Of a DNA stretch of 64,000 nucleotides, positions 31,968 through 41,597 are shown in pieces. A program made the position numbers and the translations under genes. The DNA is from Planctomycetota bacterium. Its GTDB lineage: Bacteria > Planctomycetota > Phycisphaerae > WQYP01. Location: NCBI GenBank assembly GCA_021827645.1, contig JAKAVA010000001.1, forward strand, positions 1-64,000, in the 5' to 3' direction. The notes under the pieces are model-generated. The model saw nothing but the letters and a program-made list of their open reading frames with translations, was not told where the DNA came from and searched no databases. Positions within the stretch are counted from its first letter, which is position 1; each line of letters begins with the position of its first letter.

Positions 31968-32657
31968 TCAGTCGTGCCCGGCCCGCACCCAGCGCATCGT
32001 ATCCAGTATTTTCAGAGCCGCCCGCCGTTCCGCGGAGTTTTTCACGATTGCCAGCGCGTCGAGCACGCTTCCCGGTGTAAACCGATTGAGAACCAGTTCT
32101 GTAAATGGCTCGCCGTGGTAATACCCACTGACCTGCGTGGCCGCAAGATTATTGAGCACGTAGGACCGCTTTTCCGTTATCCGGAAAGCAGGGTTCATTT
32201 TCGACATCCACAGCGGGCGCTTCGAGATAACGACGGTGATAAAGGGCCGGGATTGATTCCGCAGCGCATCCCAGTAGAGAAGATACTCCGATTCGTACGG
32301 GGTCATCTTCCGTACGCTTGTGACATTCGATGGAAGCGAAAAATAATAGTGTCCCGGACGATTCGCCGGCCCGACATCCGGTAGCAGACCATGGTTGGAA
32401 ATGCTGCTCGCCCCGATGAGGGGCTCCGTATGGGTTGGTTTCGGCGTCAATGGGATCGGTTGCCAAAGTGCGTTTTCCATGGCAATTTGCCGGTCTATGG
32501 GGCCGTATCCCTCGCAACCGGCTACCAGCATGGCCAGGAAGCATCCTGCAAGCAGTAAAGCCGGTTTCAAAATCGCCCCTCGGTCGCGTCGCGGCCGCTG
32601 ACGATCCCGGATTGACGGTTTACTCGTTGGGGCTCTTAAATCGTATCTCATGTTCAC
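31968..32657 (-). CDS. Predicted lipoprotein of unknown function
   Basis: Hydrophobic signal LLLAGCFLAMLVAGCEGYG with LVAGC lipobox; between gatC and gatA. Confidence 0.6.
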   Translation of the reverse strand: MNMRYDLRAPTSKPSIRDRQRPRRDRGAILKPALLLAGCFLAMLVAGCEGYGPIDRQIAMENALWQPIPLTPKPTHTEPLIGASSISNHGLLPDVGPANRPGHYYFSLPSNVTSVRKMTPYESEYLLYWDALRNQSRPFITVVISKRPLWMSKMNPAFRITEKRSYVLNNLAATQVSGYYHGEPFTELVLNRFTPGSVLDALAIVKNSAERRAALKILDTMRWVRAGHD

Positions 32658-32753
32658 TCACCCTTTTTGCTGGAATTTAACGTCATGATTCCAGTCGTAA
32701 GACCTGCGGGTGAAAATGTTCAGCCAGCGTAAAAACCACCAACACCGGTGGTG

Positions 32754-33083
32754 TTAACCGCCACCCGCGGATGGATCCAGCACCTTCGGAACCGTGAAAA
32801 ATGCCCCCGATTTCGACGGCGCGTTCTGCAACACCGCCGTTATGGGCAGCGACGGTTCCACCACGTCGTCGCGCATGACGCTGTGGAGCGGAAGAGGATG
32901 CGACATGGGTTCCTGATCCGCTACATCCACTTCCTGCAGTTGCGCGACATAATCCAGAATCCCGGACAACTGTTTGCGATAGCGTTCGACGTCAGATTCG
33001 GAGAGTTTTAATCGAGATAATTTTGCAACATGCTCAACTTGATTCGCAGAAAGACTTTCATGCATCGTCGATGCCTTTCCCAT
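32754..33083 (-). CDS. gatC: Asp-tRNA(Asn)/Glu-tRNA(Gln) amidotransferase subunit C
   Basis: LSANQVEHVAKLSRLKLSESDVERYRKQLSGILDYVAQLQEVDV...PLHSVMRDDVVEPSL; start 33083 or 33065. Confidence 0.9.
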   Translation of the reverse strand: MGKASTMHESLSANQVEHVAKLSRLKLSESDVERYRKQLSGILDYVAQLQEVDVADQEPMSHPLPLHSVMRDDVVEPSLPITAVLQNAPSKSGAFFTVPKVLDPSAGGG

Positions 33084-33110
33084 TTCATCGCCATCCTTGG
33101 TAAGCGGGTG

Positions 33111-33143
33111 CAAACAAAAGCACCGGCTGCTGAAAGCCGGTGC
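33111..33143 (-). terminator. Rho-independent terminator downstream of rpmB
   Basis: 9-bp perfect stem GCACCGGCT/AGCCGGTGC (33120-33143), 6-nt loop, followed on the minus strand by TTTTGTTTG. Confidence 0.85.
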
Positions 33144-33196
33144 GGTAAGGAACAAAGATACCCTGTTCCATCTGTCTCGCAGGGCCGCGTCCAGAT

Positions 33197-33472
33197 TTAC
33201 GATGCCGCTGAAGCCTCAGCCTTACGGTAGACAAAACGCCGGCTCAGCCGCTTCTGCACCAAACCACTTTTAATCGCCTTCGTCGATGCCCACACTCTCG
33301 CGGGGCGGCCATCAATGACAACCCGCACTTTCTGCAGATTCGGCTTGAATTTACGTGCGGAACGGCCTGTTATCTTGATACCCACGCCGCCGAGATACTT
33401 CGCTTTACCCCGGTAGGTGCATTGGCGGCCAATGCGGGTTTTCCGACCGGTGAAATGACAAACATGAGGCAT
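33197..33472 (-). CDS. rpmB: 50S ribosomal protein L28
   Basis: MPHVCHFTGRKTRIGRQCTYRGKAKYLGGVGIKITGRSARKFKPNLQKVRVVIDGRPARVWASTKAIKSG; start at 33472. Confidence 0.92.
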   Translation of the reverse strand: MPHVCHFTGRKTRIGRQCTYRGKAKYLGGVGIKITGRSARKFKPNLQKVRVVIDGRPARVWASTKAIKSGLVQKRLSRRFVYRKAEASAAS

Positions 33473-33568
33473 AACCAAATATCCTTTACCAGGAACAAAA
33501 CACGGCCAAATTATACCGAAAACCCATTTTTCGACAAGCGCATCACTGCGAGCCCACGCCCGGGCGGT

Positions 33569-33817
33569 GGTAACGTCGGAAAGGGTATCGGGCGCGGGAG
33601 GGGACGGGCGGCCACGGTCGCGGAGCAGGTAAATCACGACCACCGCAAATACGAGCCGGTGGATTTATTCTACCGGTGGCCACTGCAGTGAAAACAGGTA
33701 CTAACCGTAGGGAAAGGAACCGATTTAACCGCAGGGGACGCAGGGGAACGCTGGGGACGGGCGACTGCGCCGCCATATAGCCGCCGGCTTGCCGGCGGTA
33801 ACGTCGGAAAGGGCATC
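33569..33817 (+). repeat. Direct repeat pair GGTAACGTCGGAAAGGG(T/C)ATC
   Basis: Copies at 33569-33589 and 33797-33817, one mismatch over 21 nt. Confidence 0.8.
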
Positions 33818-33910
33818 AGGTAATTGAGGGGCGGGCGTCTCGCCCGCCGTTTGATTCCGCCTGCCCGGCGCGTTAGGCTTTCATCAGTAATTCCATATTG
33901 AGGCCGTTTA

Positions 33911-34456
33911 ATGGTCGCGATCAATGTTATCCTGTTGCCCGAATGCACCGGTGAAGAGTGCGCCGGCGATAACGACATTTGTACGGACAGTCGCGTCCAG
34001 CACCGCAATGCCGAAAACCGAGCACCGGTAGCCCGCAACCATCGCAGCGCCCCAGTCCTCGGCCGCCGGCTCACCCGCGATCCCATCGGCTACGCCGGTG
34101 GAATTAATTTATATGAGTATGTCGCGGAACGGGCGGTGGTGGCGGTGGATCCGAGCGGGTTGCTCACGGAAGCTGATTGTGGGAGGCCATTGAACAGGTG
34201 TGTGGATAACTGCTGGAATCGCCGCCCGACGCCCTATCCTTGGCGGCGCGACAAATGGTATTACGATCACTGCCAGGAGATCTGTAACGCGCCCTATTTG
34301 GATTGTCTCGACCGACTCAAACCCGCAGAATGCCCCTCGCCTTTGCCTGCTATCGACGTCGTGGGGGAGGTGGGGGCCACGGCCGCTGCTGGCGCGGAGG
34401 AAATAAGCGTCGGTGATATTGTGATTGACGCCATAATAGGAATAGCGCTATTTTGA
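33911..34456 (+). CDS. Orphan RHS C-terminal tail with cysteine-rich tip
   Basis: VLGRRLTRDPIGYAGGINLYEYVAERAVVAVDPSGLL is the RHS core end motif; no upstream RHS repeat region present. Confidence 0.65.
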   Translation: MVAINVILLPECTGEECAGDNDICTDSRVQHRNAENRAPVARNHRSAPVLGRRLTRDPIGYAGGINLYEYVAERAVVAVDPSGLLTEADCGRPLNRCVDNCWNRRPTPYPWRRDKWYYDHCQEICNAPYLDCLDRLKPAECPSPLPAIDVVGEVGATAAAGAEEISVGDIVIDAIIGIALF

Positions 34457-34559
34457 CGTGAGGAGATCGGTCGGCCTTTTGAGTCTACATTTTCGCCATA
34501 AACGGGTTCTGTTTGATTAACACTTCGAGGAACACACCTCCAAATTCACGAGGATTGCT

Positions 34560-35066
34560 ATGACGACGAAGCACCCATTTTTCGAAAAGCAGGGACCGAC
34601 GCTGGAAACTCTTGAAAAGATTGCCAAGGGATACTCCGTCCGCAGCAGGGCATATACCGCCCTCGTGAACGGTGCAATAGCGCTGGATGCTGTTGTTCGA
34701 TATGCGGACTACCGTATGCTCGAAAACAGCCTGCGTGGCCGAAGGCGCGGCCGACTTGAGAAGAAATCCATATTCTCGTATCGCCTGCGGAAGACAACGA
34801 AGGAGCGGGGTAATGGGCAAGCGCAACGACTCGGGCTAGCGCGACAAAAAATACAGCGAAACCTCGGTGAATTGACAAAAATCGCGGAATATTACGAGAT
34901 CGGCAGCAAGGAATCGGGCGCACTTTCTGTCGTCGCTTTCGCATTGCTGCGCGTGGCTGCAGACGACCAGTGCTTGCTGGGTTATTGCAGGATGCGATCT
35001 GATTTCGGGAAACCACTCACAGTCCACCAACGCAACCAATTGCGGAGCTTAGGAATTAAAGTGTAA
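34560..35066 (+). CDS. Hypothetical helical, basic protein downstream of RHS tail
   Basis: 168 aa uninterrupted ORF; no recognised family. Confidence 0.4.
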   Translation: MTTKHPFFEKQGPTLETLEKIAKGYSVRSRAYTALVNGAIALDAVVRYADYRMLENSLRGRRRGRLEKKSIFSYRLRKTTKERGNGQAQRLGLARQKIQRNLGELTKIAEYYEIGSKESGALSVVAFALLRVAADDQCLLGYCRMRSDFGKPLTVHQRNQLRSLGIKV

Positions 35067-35279
35067 TTGTGTAGTGGCCCAATCGCTTGTAAAGGTACTA
35101 AATTTTATGTTAAGGGTGATTCGGAGTTTTCGCAAACGGGTGGATGACATGGAATTATGGCGATATGTTACAAACTTCGCAAGCTGAATACTCGGCGGTG
35201 CGGGAAAAACACGCTTCCGGCGCGCACCATCCGCGCGGATGCCATGGCGGCATCTTGTGCTTCGCGCTTTCGCGAACAC

Positions 35280-36266
35280 TCAGGCCGCGTCGCGCAGACT
35301 AATCTCGATAATCGGCAGATGTGCATCGCGGTCGAAGTGGCGAGGTGCGATCTGGATTTCGATGTTGGGCTTGTCTCTGGCACGGATCGGGATGGGTTCA
35401 GGCAAGACTTTTCCGGCGAACACTTCCTGCGGAGTGCTGATGCCCAAGGCGCTATGCGGATGTTTTTCGTTGTGCCAAGCGACGAAAGAATCCAATCGGC
35501 GCTGGATGCTTCGGATATTCCAGCCGAACAAGGCGAGTCTGGCCCAGAGCTTAAAGCTTCTAAAAAATCCTTCGATCCGGCCATTCAAAAATGGTGCCCG
35601 TACCCGCGTGCGAACATGACGGACGCGCTGCCGTCGCATTGCCTTGCCGAATTGCTTGCGGAACTGCGATCCGTTATCCGTGATCAGAAACGTGGGACTT
35701 CCATGCCTGGCGGCGGCATTCCGCACCAATGCGACCATATTCCTGGCGCGCGGAGTTCTGGCATAAACCTTCAGTGCCAGAATCTTACGCGAGAATCCGT
35801 CCAGAATAGCGGCGATGAAGAGTGTGAACCACAGCGCACGGATTTGCGTGATGTCGCTATGCCAGACATGGTTGGGCTTCTTCGGCTTCAGCAGGCCATG
35901 CGGGACGACGCCGATGGGTTCAGCCATCGGCGGCCTGGGGCTTCTGGGTGGGCGGTTGGGCTTGGCCTCGCGCATTACGCGTTGCACAGTCGGCCGGCTG
36001 ATTTTGATACCCGCCCGCATGAGGTGCCGGGCGACGGTGCGGGTTCCGAATTCCTTCTCTGGAAACATCCGGCGCAGTTCCTGCGCCGCCCAACGGACGG
36101 CATCGTCAATTTTGTTCCAGACAACCGCTCCGGCCAAGAGCGTCGACTTACCCTTTCCCTCGATCGCTCTAATCCAGGCTCGCAGGGTATTGGGATGGAC
36201 AACGAAATTGGCGGCGGTCTGCTCGACACCCCAGCCAGCCAGGCGCATCAACTGGATAATCTCCAA
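35280..36266 (-). mobile_element. Insertion sequence: transposase with HTH and rve (DDE) integrase core
   Basis: HTH TAANFVVHPNTLRAWI; rve HVWHSDITQ...FLITDNGSQFRKQF...FLNGRIEGFFRSFK. Frame stays open upstream (LLANDPPHRRTHFTAPQRLEIIQL...), so the true N-terminus may be near 36330 with a non-ATG start. Confidence 0.85.
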
Positions 36267-36570
36267 CCGCTGCGGGGCTGTGAAGTGAGTGCGCCGATGC
36301 GGCGGGTCGTTGGCCAGTAGTGTCCCGGAATTTGCTAACGGAATGCTCGCGGAGTATTAACACAATCTTGACTTGCGCCAGGGCCGGGTCTGTGGTTTAA
36401 TACGGGCGTGAAAAAGGCGACTGCCACCTTCGGGAAAACGGCCTCTTGGGAGACCAACCTTCAAGCTGTGGCGCGGGATGCGATGAGCATCCCCTCACTC
36501 TCACCAGCTTGACTTTGTTAGAAGAGGGCACTAAGACGGTACGATAAAACTAATGAATTCATTGCGGAAA

Positions 36571-36927
36571 CCTCTGCGAACCTCTGAGTCCCCTGCGGTG
36601 AAAAAATATCAAATCAGGGCCGCAAGACGCACAGGGCGGTACGATAAAGCGGGTAGGTCCAGTGCCGGAATCTTCGTGTCTTCGATCCTTCGTGTGAGAA
36701 AAAAGTGAATGACATCATGCCGGAGGCATGAGTACACATATCGCGCGGAGGCGCGGAGATCGGAGAACTTCCGGAGTCGGGCGAGACGCCCGACCCCCAT
36801 AACCTCTGCGGTGAAAAAAAACTCTTTACATCATGCGCCAGCATGAAACGCGTTTGCTCAACTTTCTCCTGCTCAACTCTCACCTCTCTGACGGCGTGGC
36901 CGCCCGTCCCCTGCGGTGAAAATAATA
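36571..36927 (+). repeat. Dispersed 'CCTCTGCG...CCCCTGCGGTGAAAA' repeat copies
   Basis: 36571-36609 cctctgcgaacctctgagtcccctgcggtgaaaaaata; 36801-36821 aacctctgcggtgaaaaaaaa; 36905-36927 cgtcccctgcggtgaaaataata; inverted copy at 33725-33756. Confidence 0.75.
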
Positions 36928-37148
36928 CCCCACCCGCGTCGATCGACATTCGCAAGGGGGAGACGGTCTCAATCATACGATCGCGTTATTACGAACTCGC
37001 TGCCGCCGCACGCCCAGTTCATTCCGCCCGGAAAAATTGCCGCGGCCCCATGCCCGGTATCAGGAACCAGAACTTCAGTAATCTGGCCTTAATTCCCCAA
37101 TGTCGGCACCGCCAGCGGCCTGCTGAATGGTACGACCCCGCAGGCCGG

Positions 37149-37658
37149 CTATCGAATGTTGATCAAATACACAGCAATTCCGATGCCGATAATCGACATC
37201 ACCAAAGCAACAAGTACCGATGGCTGCCACTTAGGTGCCTTGGGACTCTCACCCCGCCGCAGATGCGAAACGGTTTTCAAAAACCGTGCACTGGCAATGA
37301 TGTTCACCAGCACACCAAGTAAAACGAGCGCCACACCGATCCAGACCGAAAGCGACTGATCGGCGGAGATTTTCATGTGAACATCCCGCAACTCCGCCAA
37401 CTTACGCAGAAACAGCCCGAATTTGGAAACGACAAACCCGAATCCCATCAGGGCCAGGCCGGTACGGAGCCAGGCCAACATCGTCCGTTCCGCCGCCAAT
37501 TCCGTATTTAAGTCATATTTACCGGCTGGTTCGCTCGCCACAGGTTCATCTCCTCGCAGACCATCAGGGATTGGCAGCCGTTGACGCATCCACCATCCGC
37601 GGCGCCGGATGCAAAAATACCGGTGCCGGTGCGTTTTGCCAATGAATAAGATTGACAT
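37149..37658 (-). CDS. DUF202 (YidH family) membrane protein
   Basis: [35 protein letters not shown] plus two further TM segments; start uncertain. Confidence 0.88.
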   Translation of the reverse strand: MSILFIGKTHRHRYFCIRRRGWWMRQRLPIPDGLRGDEPVASEPAGKYDLNTELAAERTMLAWLRTGLALMGFGFVVSKFGLFLRKLAELRDVHMKISADQSLSVWIGVALVLLGVLVNIIASARFLKTVSHLRRGESPKAPKWQPSVLVALVMSIIGIGIAVYLINIR

Positions 37659-39054
37659 GCTCGCACACCACCGGCGGACGAAGATCCGGATGGGTGAGCT
37701 TGAACGTCACGTTTTCGAAATATATCGATTTAACGTACCGTGCAAACATGCCGTAGGCCGGGTAATAGAGCGAAAACATGTCGATATCCGGAAACGCCTT
37801 GATTCTTTCAGGAACGTACACATCCTCATCGCTCGCGGTTCCTCCGCCCGAAAGGGTCAGATGAATATTTTCCAGCGCGATATGACCGATCTGGTGATGT
37901 GGAATACCGCTTAGGACGATGCCGGTTGGGAATAGCAGTCGGCTCTCCGGCGCAACGGTCGCCGTCACGTTACGGATCACCACATTGGTGATGTTGCCGG
38001 GCGTCAGCGGCTTCTGCCCGGGATGGAAGGTGGAAAGTCTGCCGCCAAGCCGAATGAAGATCGGCACATCAACATTGAACATCTGAATGTGATCAAAGCG
38101 GATGTTGTTGATATGACCTCCATCCACCGACATGATCTTGATGCCGCCAAGCCGACAGTTAATAAATTTACAGTCTGTGCAGTGAATGTCGGTGAACGTA
38201 CCCCGCGATTCACTTCCGAATTTGAACGCCGCGCAGAGGCTTTGCAGCGTGCAGTCCTTGACGCGAATATGCGAGCAGGGCATTCGGGTGGTGGTCTTCA
38301 TGCAGATGGAATCATCTTCCGAATTGATATGACACCGGCGGATGAAGACCATCTGTGACGAGTCGATATCAATGCCGTCGTTATTGTAATTTGCATGGTT
38401 GTAGATGTGAATATGTGATATGTGGACATTCAGCGATTGGTAAAGATTCAACCCCCATGCCGCCGATTGCCGAAGGTGAATGTTATGCACCTGCACGCCG
38501 CTGCACCCGGCGAGCCGGATCAGAAACGGCCGATTGCCGGAAAATCCGTAGCCATTGCCGTCAATAATCCCATGCCCGTCGATGCCGATATCCGTTGCGT
38601 GATCGGCTCCGACGAGGCAATAGCCGAAGGGCTGGCCGTCACCGTCAATAAAAGGATCGACCTTGAAGTAATCATGAATATCCGGGCTGCCGCGAATCTC
38701 CGCCCCTTTTTCCACGTGGAGCGTCACGTTACTTTTAAGCACGATCGTGCCGGTGAGATAAGTTCCGGGTGGCACATTCACCACGCCGCCGCCGTGACGA
38801 TGGCAGTAATTAATGGCATTCTGTATGGCGGTGGTGTCAAGTTTAACGCCGTTACCGACAGCGCCGAACCGGGTAATGGTGCAGTCTCCGCTGTGCAGCG
38901 AGCTCGCTTTGTGATAGCCGCCTTGAACCGACCAGAATACCACCAACACCAGAATCACCAGCGTGGCAATGAGTATGATGTTAATCCAGAAGTCTTTGCG
39001 TAAAGCCACCTTGCACCGCCTGTCCATAAATGCCGCCGACCACGTCGGTCCCAA
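37564..39054 (-). CDS. Glycoside hydrolase family 28 (polygalacturonase-like), membrane-anchored
   Basis: N-terminal [85 protein letters not shown]. True start may be later (GTG about 39011). Confidence 0.88.
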   Translation of the reverse strand: MGPTWSAAFMDRRCKVALRKDFWINIILIATLVILVLVVFWSVQGGYHKASSLHSGDCTITRFGAVGNGVKLDTTAIQNAINYCHRHGGGVVNVPPGTYLTGTIVLKSNVTLHVEKGAEIRGSPDIHDYFKVDPFIDGDGQPFGYCLVGADHATDIGIDGHGIIDGNGYGFSGNRPFLIRLAGCSGVQVHNIHLRQSAAWGLNLYQSLNVHISHIHIYNHANYNNDGIDIDSSQMVFIRRCHINSEDDSICMKTTTRMPCSHIRVKDCTLQSLCAAFKFGSESRGTFTDIHCTDCKFINCRLGGIKIMSVDGGHINNIRFDHIQMFNVDVPIFIRLGGRLSTFHPGQKPLTPGNITNVVIRNVTATVAPESRLLFPTGIVLSGIPHHQIGHIALENIHLTLSGGGTASDEDVYVPERIKAFPDIDMFSLYYPAYGMFARYVKSIYFENVTFKLTHPDLRPPVVCEHVNLIHWQNAPAPVFLHPAPRMVDASTAANP

Positions 39055-39418
39055 CCCTTCCGGTCACAATGTTAGCGGATAGTAATCGGCGGCTCTACCT
39101 TCCCGTGACCGCGGCCACCAGTACCGACGCTGCTTCGCAGAAAAGCCATTTTCATGCCCGCCAGACTGGCTCAAGAACGCGATAGGTCTCGTTCCGTTCC
39201 AACCGAAAAATTTGAGGACGGCATAAGCATATCCGCCCGGCTGTGGCTTGGTACATACCAAAATGAAGACTGGGTTTTTGATTGAATTTTGGGTATCATT
39301 AATGAATAACGGATGACCCGGATAGGGTGGGCAGAGAAAGCATGCGCAATTTTGGCCCCCTCCGGATGGATATGCTGCTCGCAAAGTGGGTCGGGAGAAT
39401 TGCGGAGTAAGGAGTGCG

Positions 39419-41581
39419 ATGGCTGTGGACACCCCGCCAATTGATCCTCAGTTAACGGATTTAGACCGGGGTTTTCAAGTTAAAACTCGGGACAGGCGGA
39501 TACTGACAAATCTTTGGCGTGGCCAGCGTGCCCGGCTATTGGCCTCGATTATGGGCGCGGCGTGCTTGGTGGTGGTGAGTCCAGCTCACGGTGCACCGTT
39601 GAAGGTCCACATCTCGGCAATTATCCCGGCTCAGGCCGGTTCCACTGCACCCATCACTCCGGCCCGCCAACGATTCCATCCACCGCCACCGACCGGCCCC
39701 AAAGCCCGCACGGCTACCCCCGTTACTCCCGGTAAAGGTCAATCGATTCCCCCTGCCGCCCGTCAGGACGGTCCGCGTTATCCCGTCACAGAGTTCAAAC
39801 TTCGATATGAATATCCCCGGAAACAACTTCCCGCGCTGGCACGGCTGATGCAATTGCCCATCGTTCTGGGGCTTGCCAAAAGAGGATACGTCGCGGCAGT
39901 TGTCTATCGCAATGGCAAGCTGATTCCACGCAAAGGGTATCCAGTTTTCCATACGACGCTGGCGGCATTTAATGCAGTCGGAAAAAAACGCGAGGTTTAC
40001 CTCAGCGCCGTTAACAGTATCGGAGCGCAACTTTATCTGTATCTGGATCGTGCCGGTTTTCCCGATGTGCTTGTCGCCAGAAGCAATCACCAGTTTCGCG
40101 GCCAGCGCGACATCCGGTCCGCAACGGACACCTCCATCGATCTGGTGATTCATGATCTGATCATCACCCAAATTCGCACGATCGCATCGGGCGCCTATTT
40201 CTCGGGGCGACATCCAATCGACAACCCGCGCAATGAGTTTGTCATCCGGCACTCGCCTGTAAAGGTCGGCCCCAATAAACCGGATACCCACGATATATTT
40301 GTCCGGTCTCAGATTGATGACTATCTGCTTCGCCTCAACCAGCAGCCGGGGCGGCAGGTGAGCGTCGGCCTCTCCGCCGGTGACCTTCCCGATTCGATGA
40401 TTCTGGATTACGACGTTCATGAGCCTAAACCATGGACGGCTTACGCCCAGATATCCAACACCGGAACCCCCCAGACCAATCCCTGGATCGAGGATTTTGG
40501 TTTTATTGATAATCAACTGACTAATCATGACGATATCCTCTCGCTCAATTATGCCACCGCCGGCTTCAGCCGAATGCAGTCGGTGCAGGGATCATATGAA
40601 TTTCCGATCCTCGGCCTGCGGCGGATCCGGGGGCGTATCTTCGCCGATTACAATCAGTACAACGCTTCGAATGTCGGCTTGGGAAGCCTGAACTTCAATG
40701 GTCGGGCATCGGGCGGCGGCGGGGAACTGATCTTCAATCTGGCCCAGATTCACAATCTCTTCGTCTACGGAATCGTCGGGCTGCAATATCTGCACGAGAG
40801 CGTGGATAATGTTTCCATCCAGCAGTCCGGATCGGGTGATTTTCTGCTTCCTTATGTGACCCTCCGACTGTCACGCCGCAGCGCCGTATCCAATTTCGGC
40901 TCGGATGCGACGATCCTCGGCCAATGGACACCCACGCAGGAGTCGTCGCTCAATACGCTGGGGCGATTCAATACGAATCAGACATGGGCCATTTTTCAGG
41001 GAGATGTCCATGACTCTTTCTATCTTGAACCCTTTCTGAACCGCTCGGCCTACGAGGCAGGCCAGATCATCCCCGCCAATCAGATTTACATGAGCGTTAG
41101 CGGACAGGAGGCCTTCGGCCAACGGCTTATTCCGCAGGAGGAAGAGGTGCTCGGCGGACTCTATACGGTACGCGGGTACCCACAGTCCATCGTTGCCGGT
41201 GATAACGCTGTCTTCGGCACGATTGAATACCGAATTCACCTCTCGCACCTGCTGCCGATCATCCCTCATCAGAAGACCCAATTTTTCGGTCATCGGTTTA
41301 ACTATGCTCCTCCCAACCATTTCACCACGCCGGATTGGGATTTAATGTTGTTTACATTTCTCGATGGCGGTGTGGTGCAGGACAGTCAGGCCCAGCCGTA
41401 CGAGGGAAGTGCCACGTTGCTGAGCACCGGGGTCGGTGCCCGCCTCACCCTTTACAGCAATTTCGAATTTCTTACGGACTGGGGCGTCGCACTTCACAGC
41501 ATCAGTCCCCGGGCCACGGGGCAGGGAGGCGTATCGGCGGGATCGAGCCAGTTTAATTTTCTTTTTGAGGTCAGTTACTAA
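39419..41581 (+). CDS. Two-partner secretion outer-membrane transporter (TpsB; ShlB/FhaC family)
   Basis: Large beta-rich C-terminus ending ...FNFLFEVSY; IRGRIFADYNQYNASN; GGLYTVRGYPQSIVAGDNAVFGTIEYR; DLMLFTFLDGG. SD ggagtaaggag before ATG 39419. Confidence 0.88.
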   Translation: MAVDTPPIDPQLTDLDRGFQVKTRDRRILTNLWRGQRARLLASIMGAACLVVVSPAHGAPLKVHISAIIPAQAGSTAPITPARQRFHPPPPTGPKARTATPVTPGKGQSIPPAARQDGPRYPVTEFKLRYEYPRKQLPALARLMQLPIVLGLAKRGYVAAVVYRNGKLIPRKGYPVFHTTLAAFNAVGKKREVYLSAVNSIGAQLYLYLDRAGFPDVLVARSNHQFRGQRDIRSATDTSIDLVIHDLIITQIRTIASGAYFSGRHPIDNPRNEFVIRHSPVKVGPNKPDTHDIFVRSQIDDYLLRLNQQPGRQVSVGLSAGDLPDSMILDYDVHEPKPWTAYAQISNTGTPQTNPWIEDFGFIDNQLTNHDDILSLNYATAGFSRMQSVQGSYEFPILGLRRIRGRIFADYNQYNASNVGLGSLNFNGRASGGGGELIFNLAQIHNLFVYGIVGLQYLHESVDNVSIQQSGSGDFLLPYVTLRLSRRSAVSNFGSDATILGQWTPTQESSLNTLGRFNTNQTWAIFQGDVHDSFYLEPFLNRSAYEAGQIIPANQIYMSVSGQEAFGQRLIPQEEEVLGGLYTVRGYPQSIVAGDNAVFGTIEYRIHLSHLLPIIPHQKTQFFGHRFNYAPPNHFTTPDWDLMLFTFLDGGVVQDSQAQPYEGSATLLSTGVGARLTLYSNFEFLTDWGVALHSISPRATGQGGVSAGSSQFNFLFEVSY

Positions 41582-41597
41582 ACGGGAGAAAGCAGCC

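Noticed and set aside
35157-36320. 387-aa plus-strand ORF opposite the IS transposase
   Set aside because: Shadow of the transposase; the rve DDE motifs are on the minus strand
33700-36950. CRISPR array
   Set aside because: Repeats are few, irregularly spaced and variable, with no uniform spacers and no cas genes in the window
39536-40528. 330-aa minus-strand ORF opposite tpsB
   Set aside because: Antisense shadow, no motifs
41436-41597. Upstream extension of the TpsA ORF into tpsB
   Set aside because: Overlaps the tpsB 3' end; ATG at 41598 follows the tpsB stop at a natural spacing
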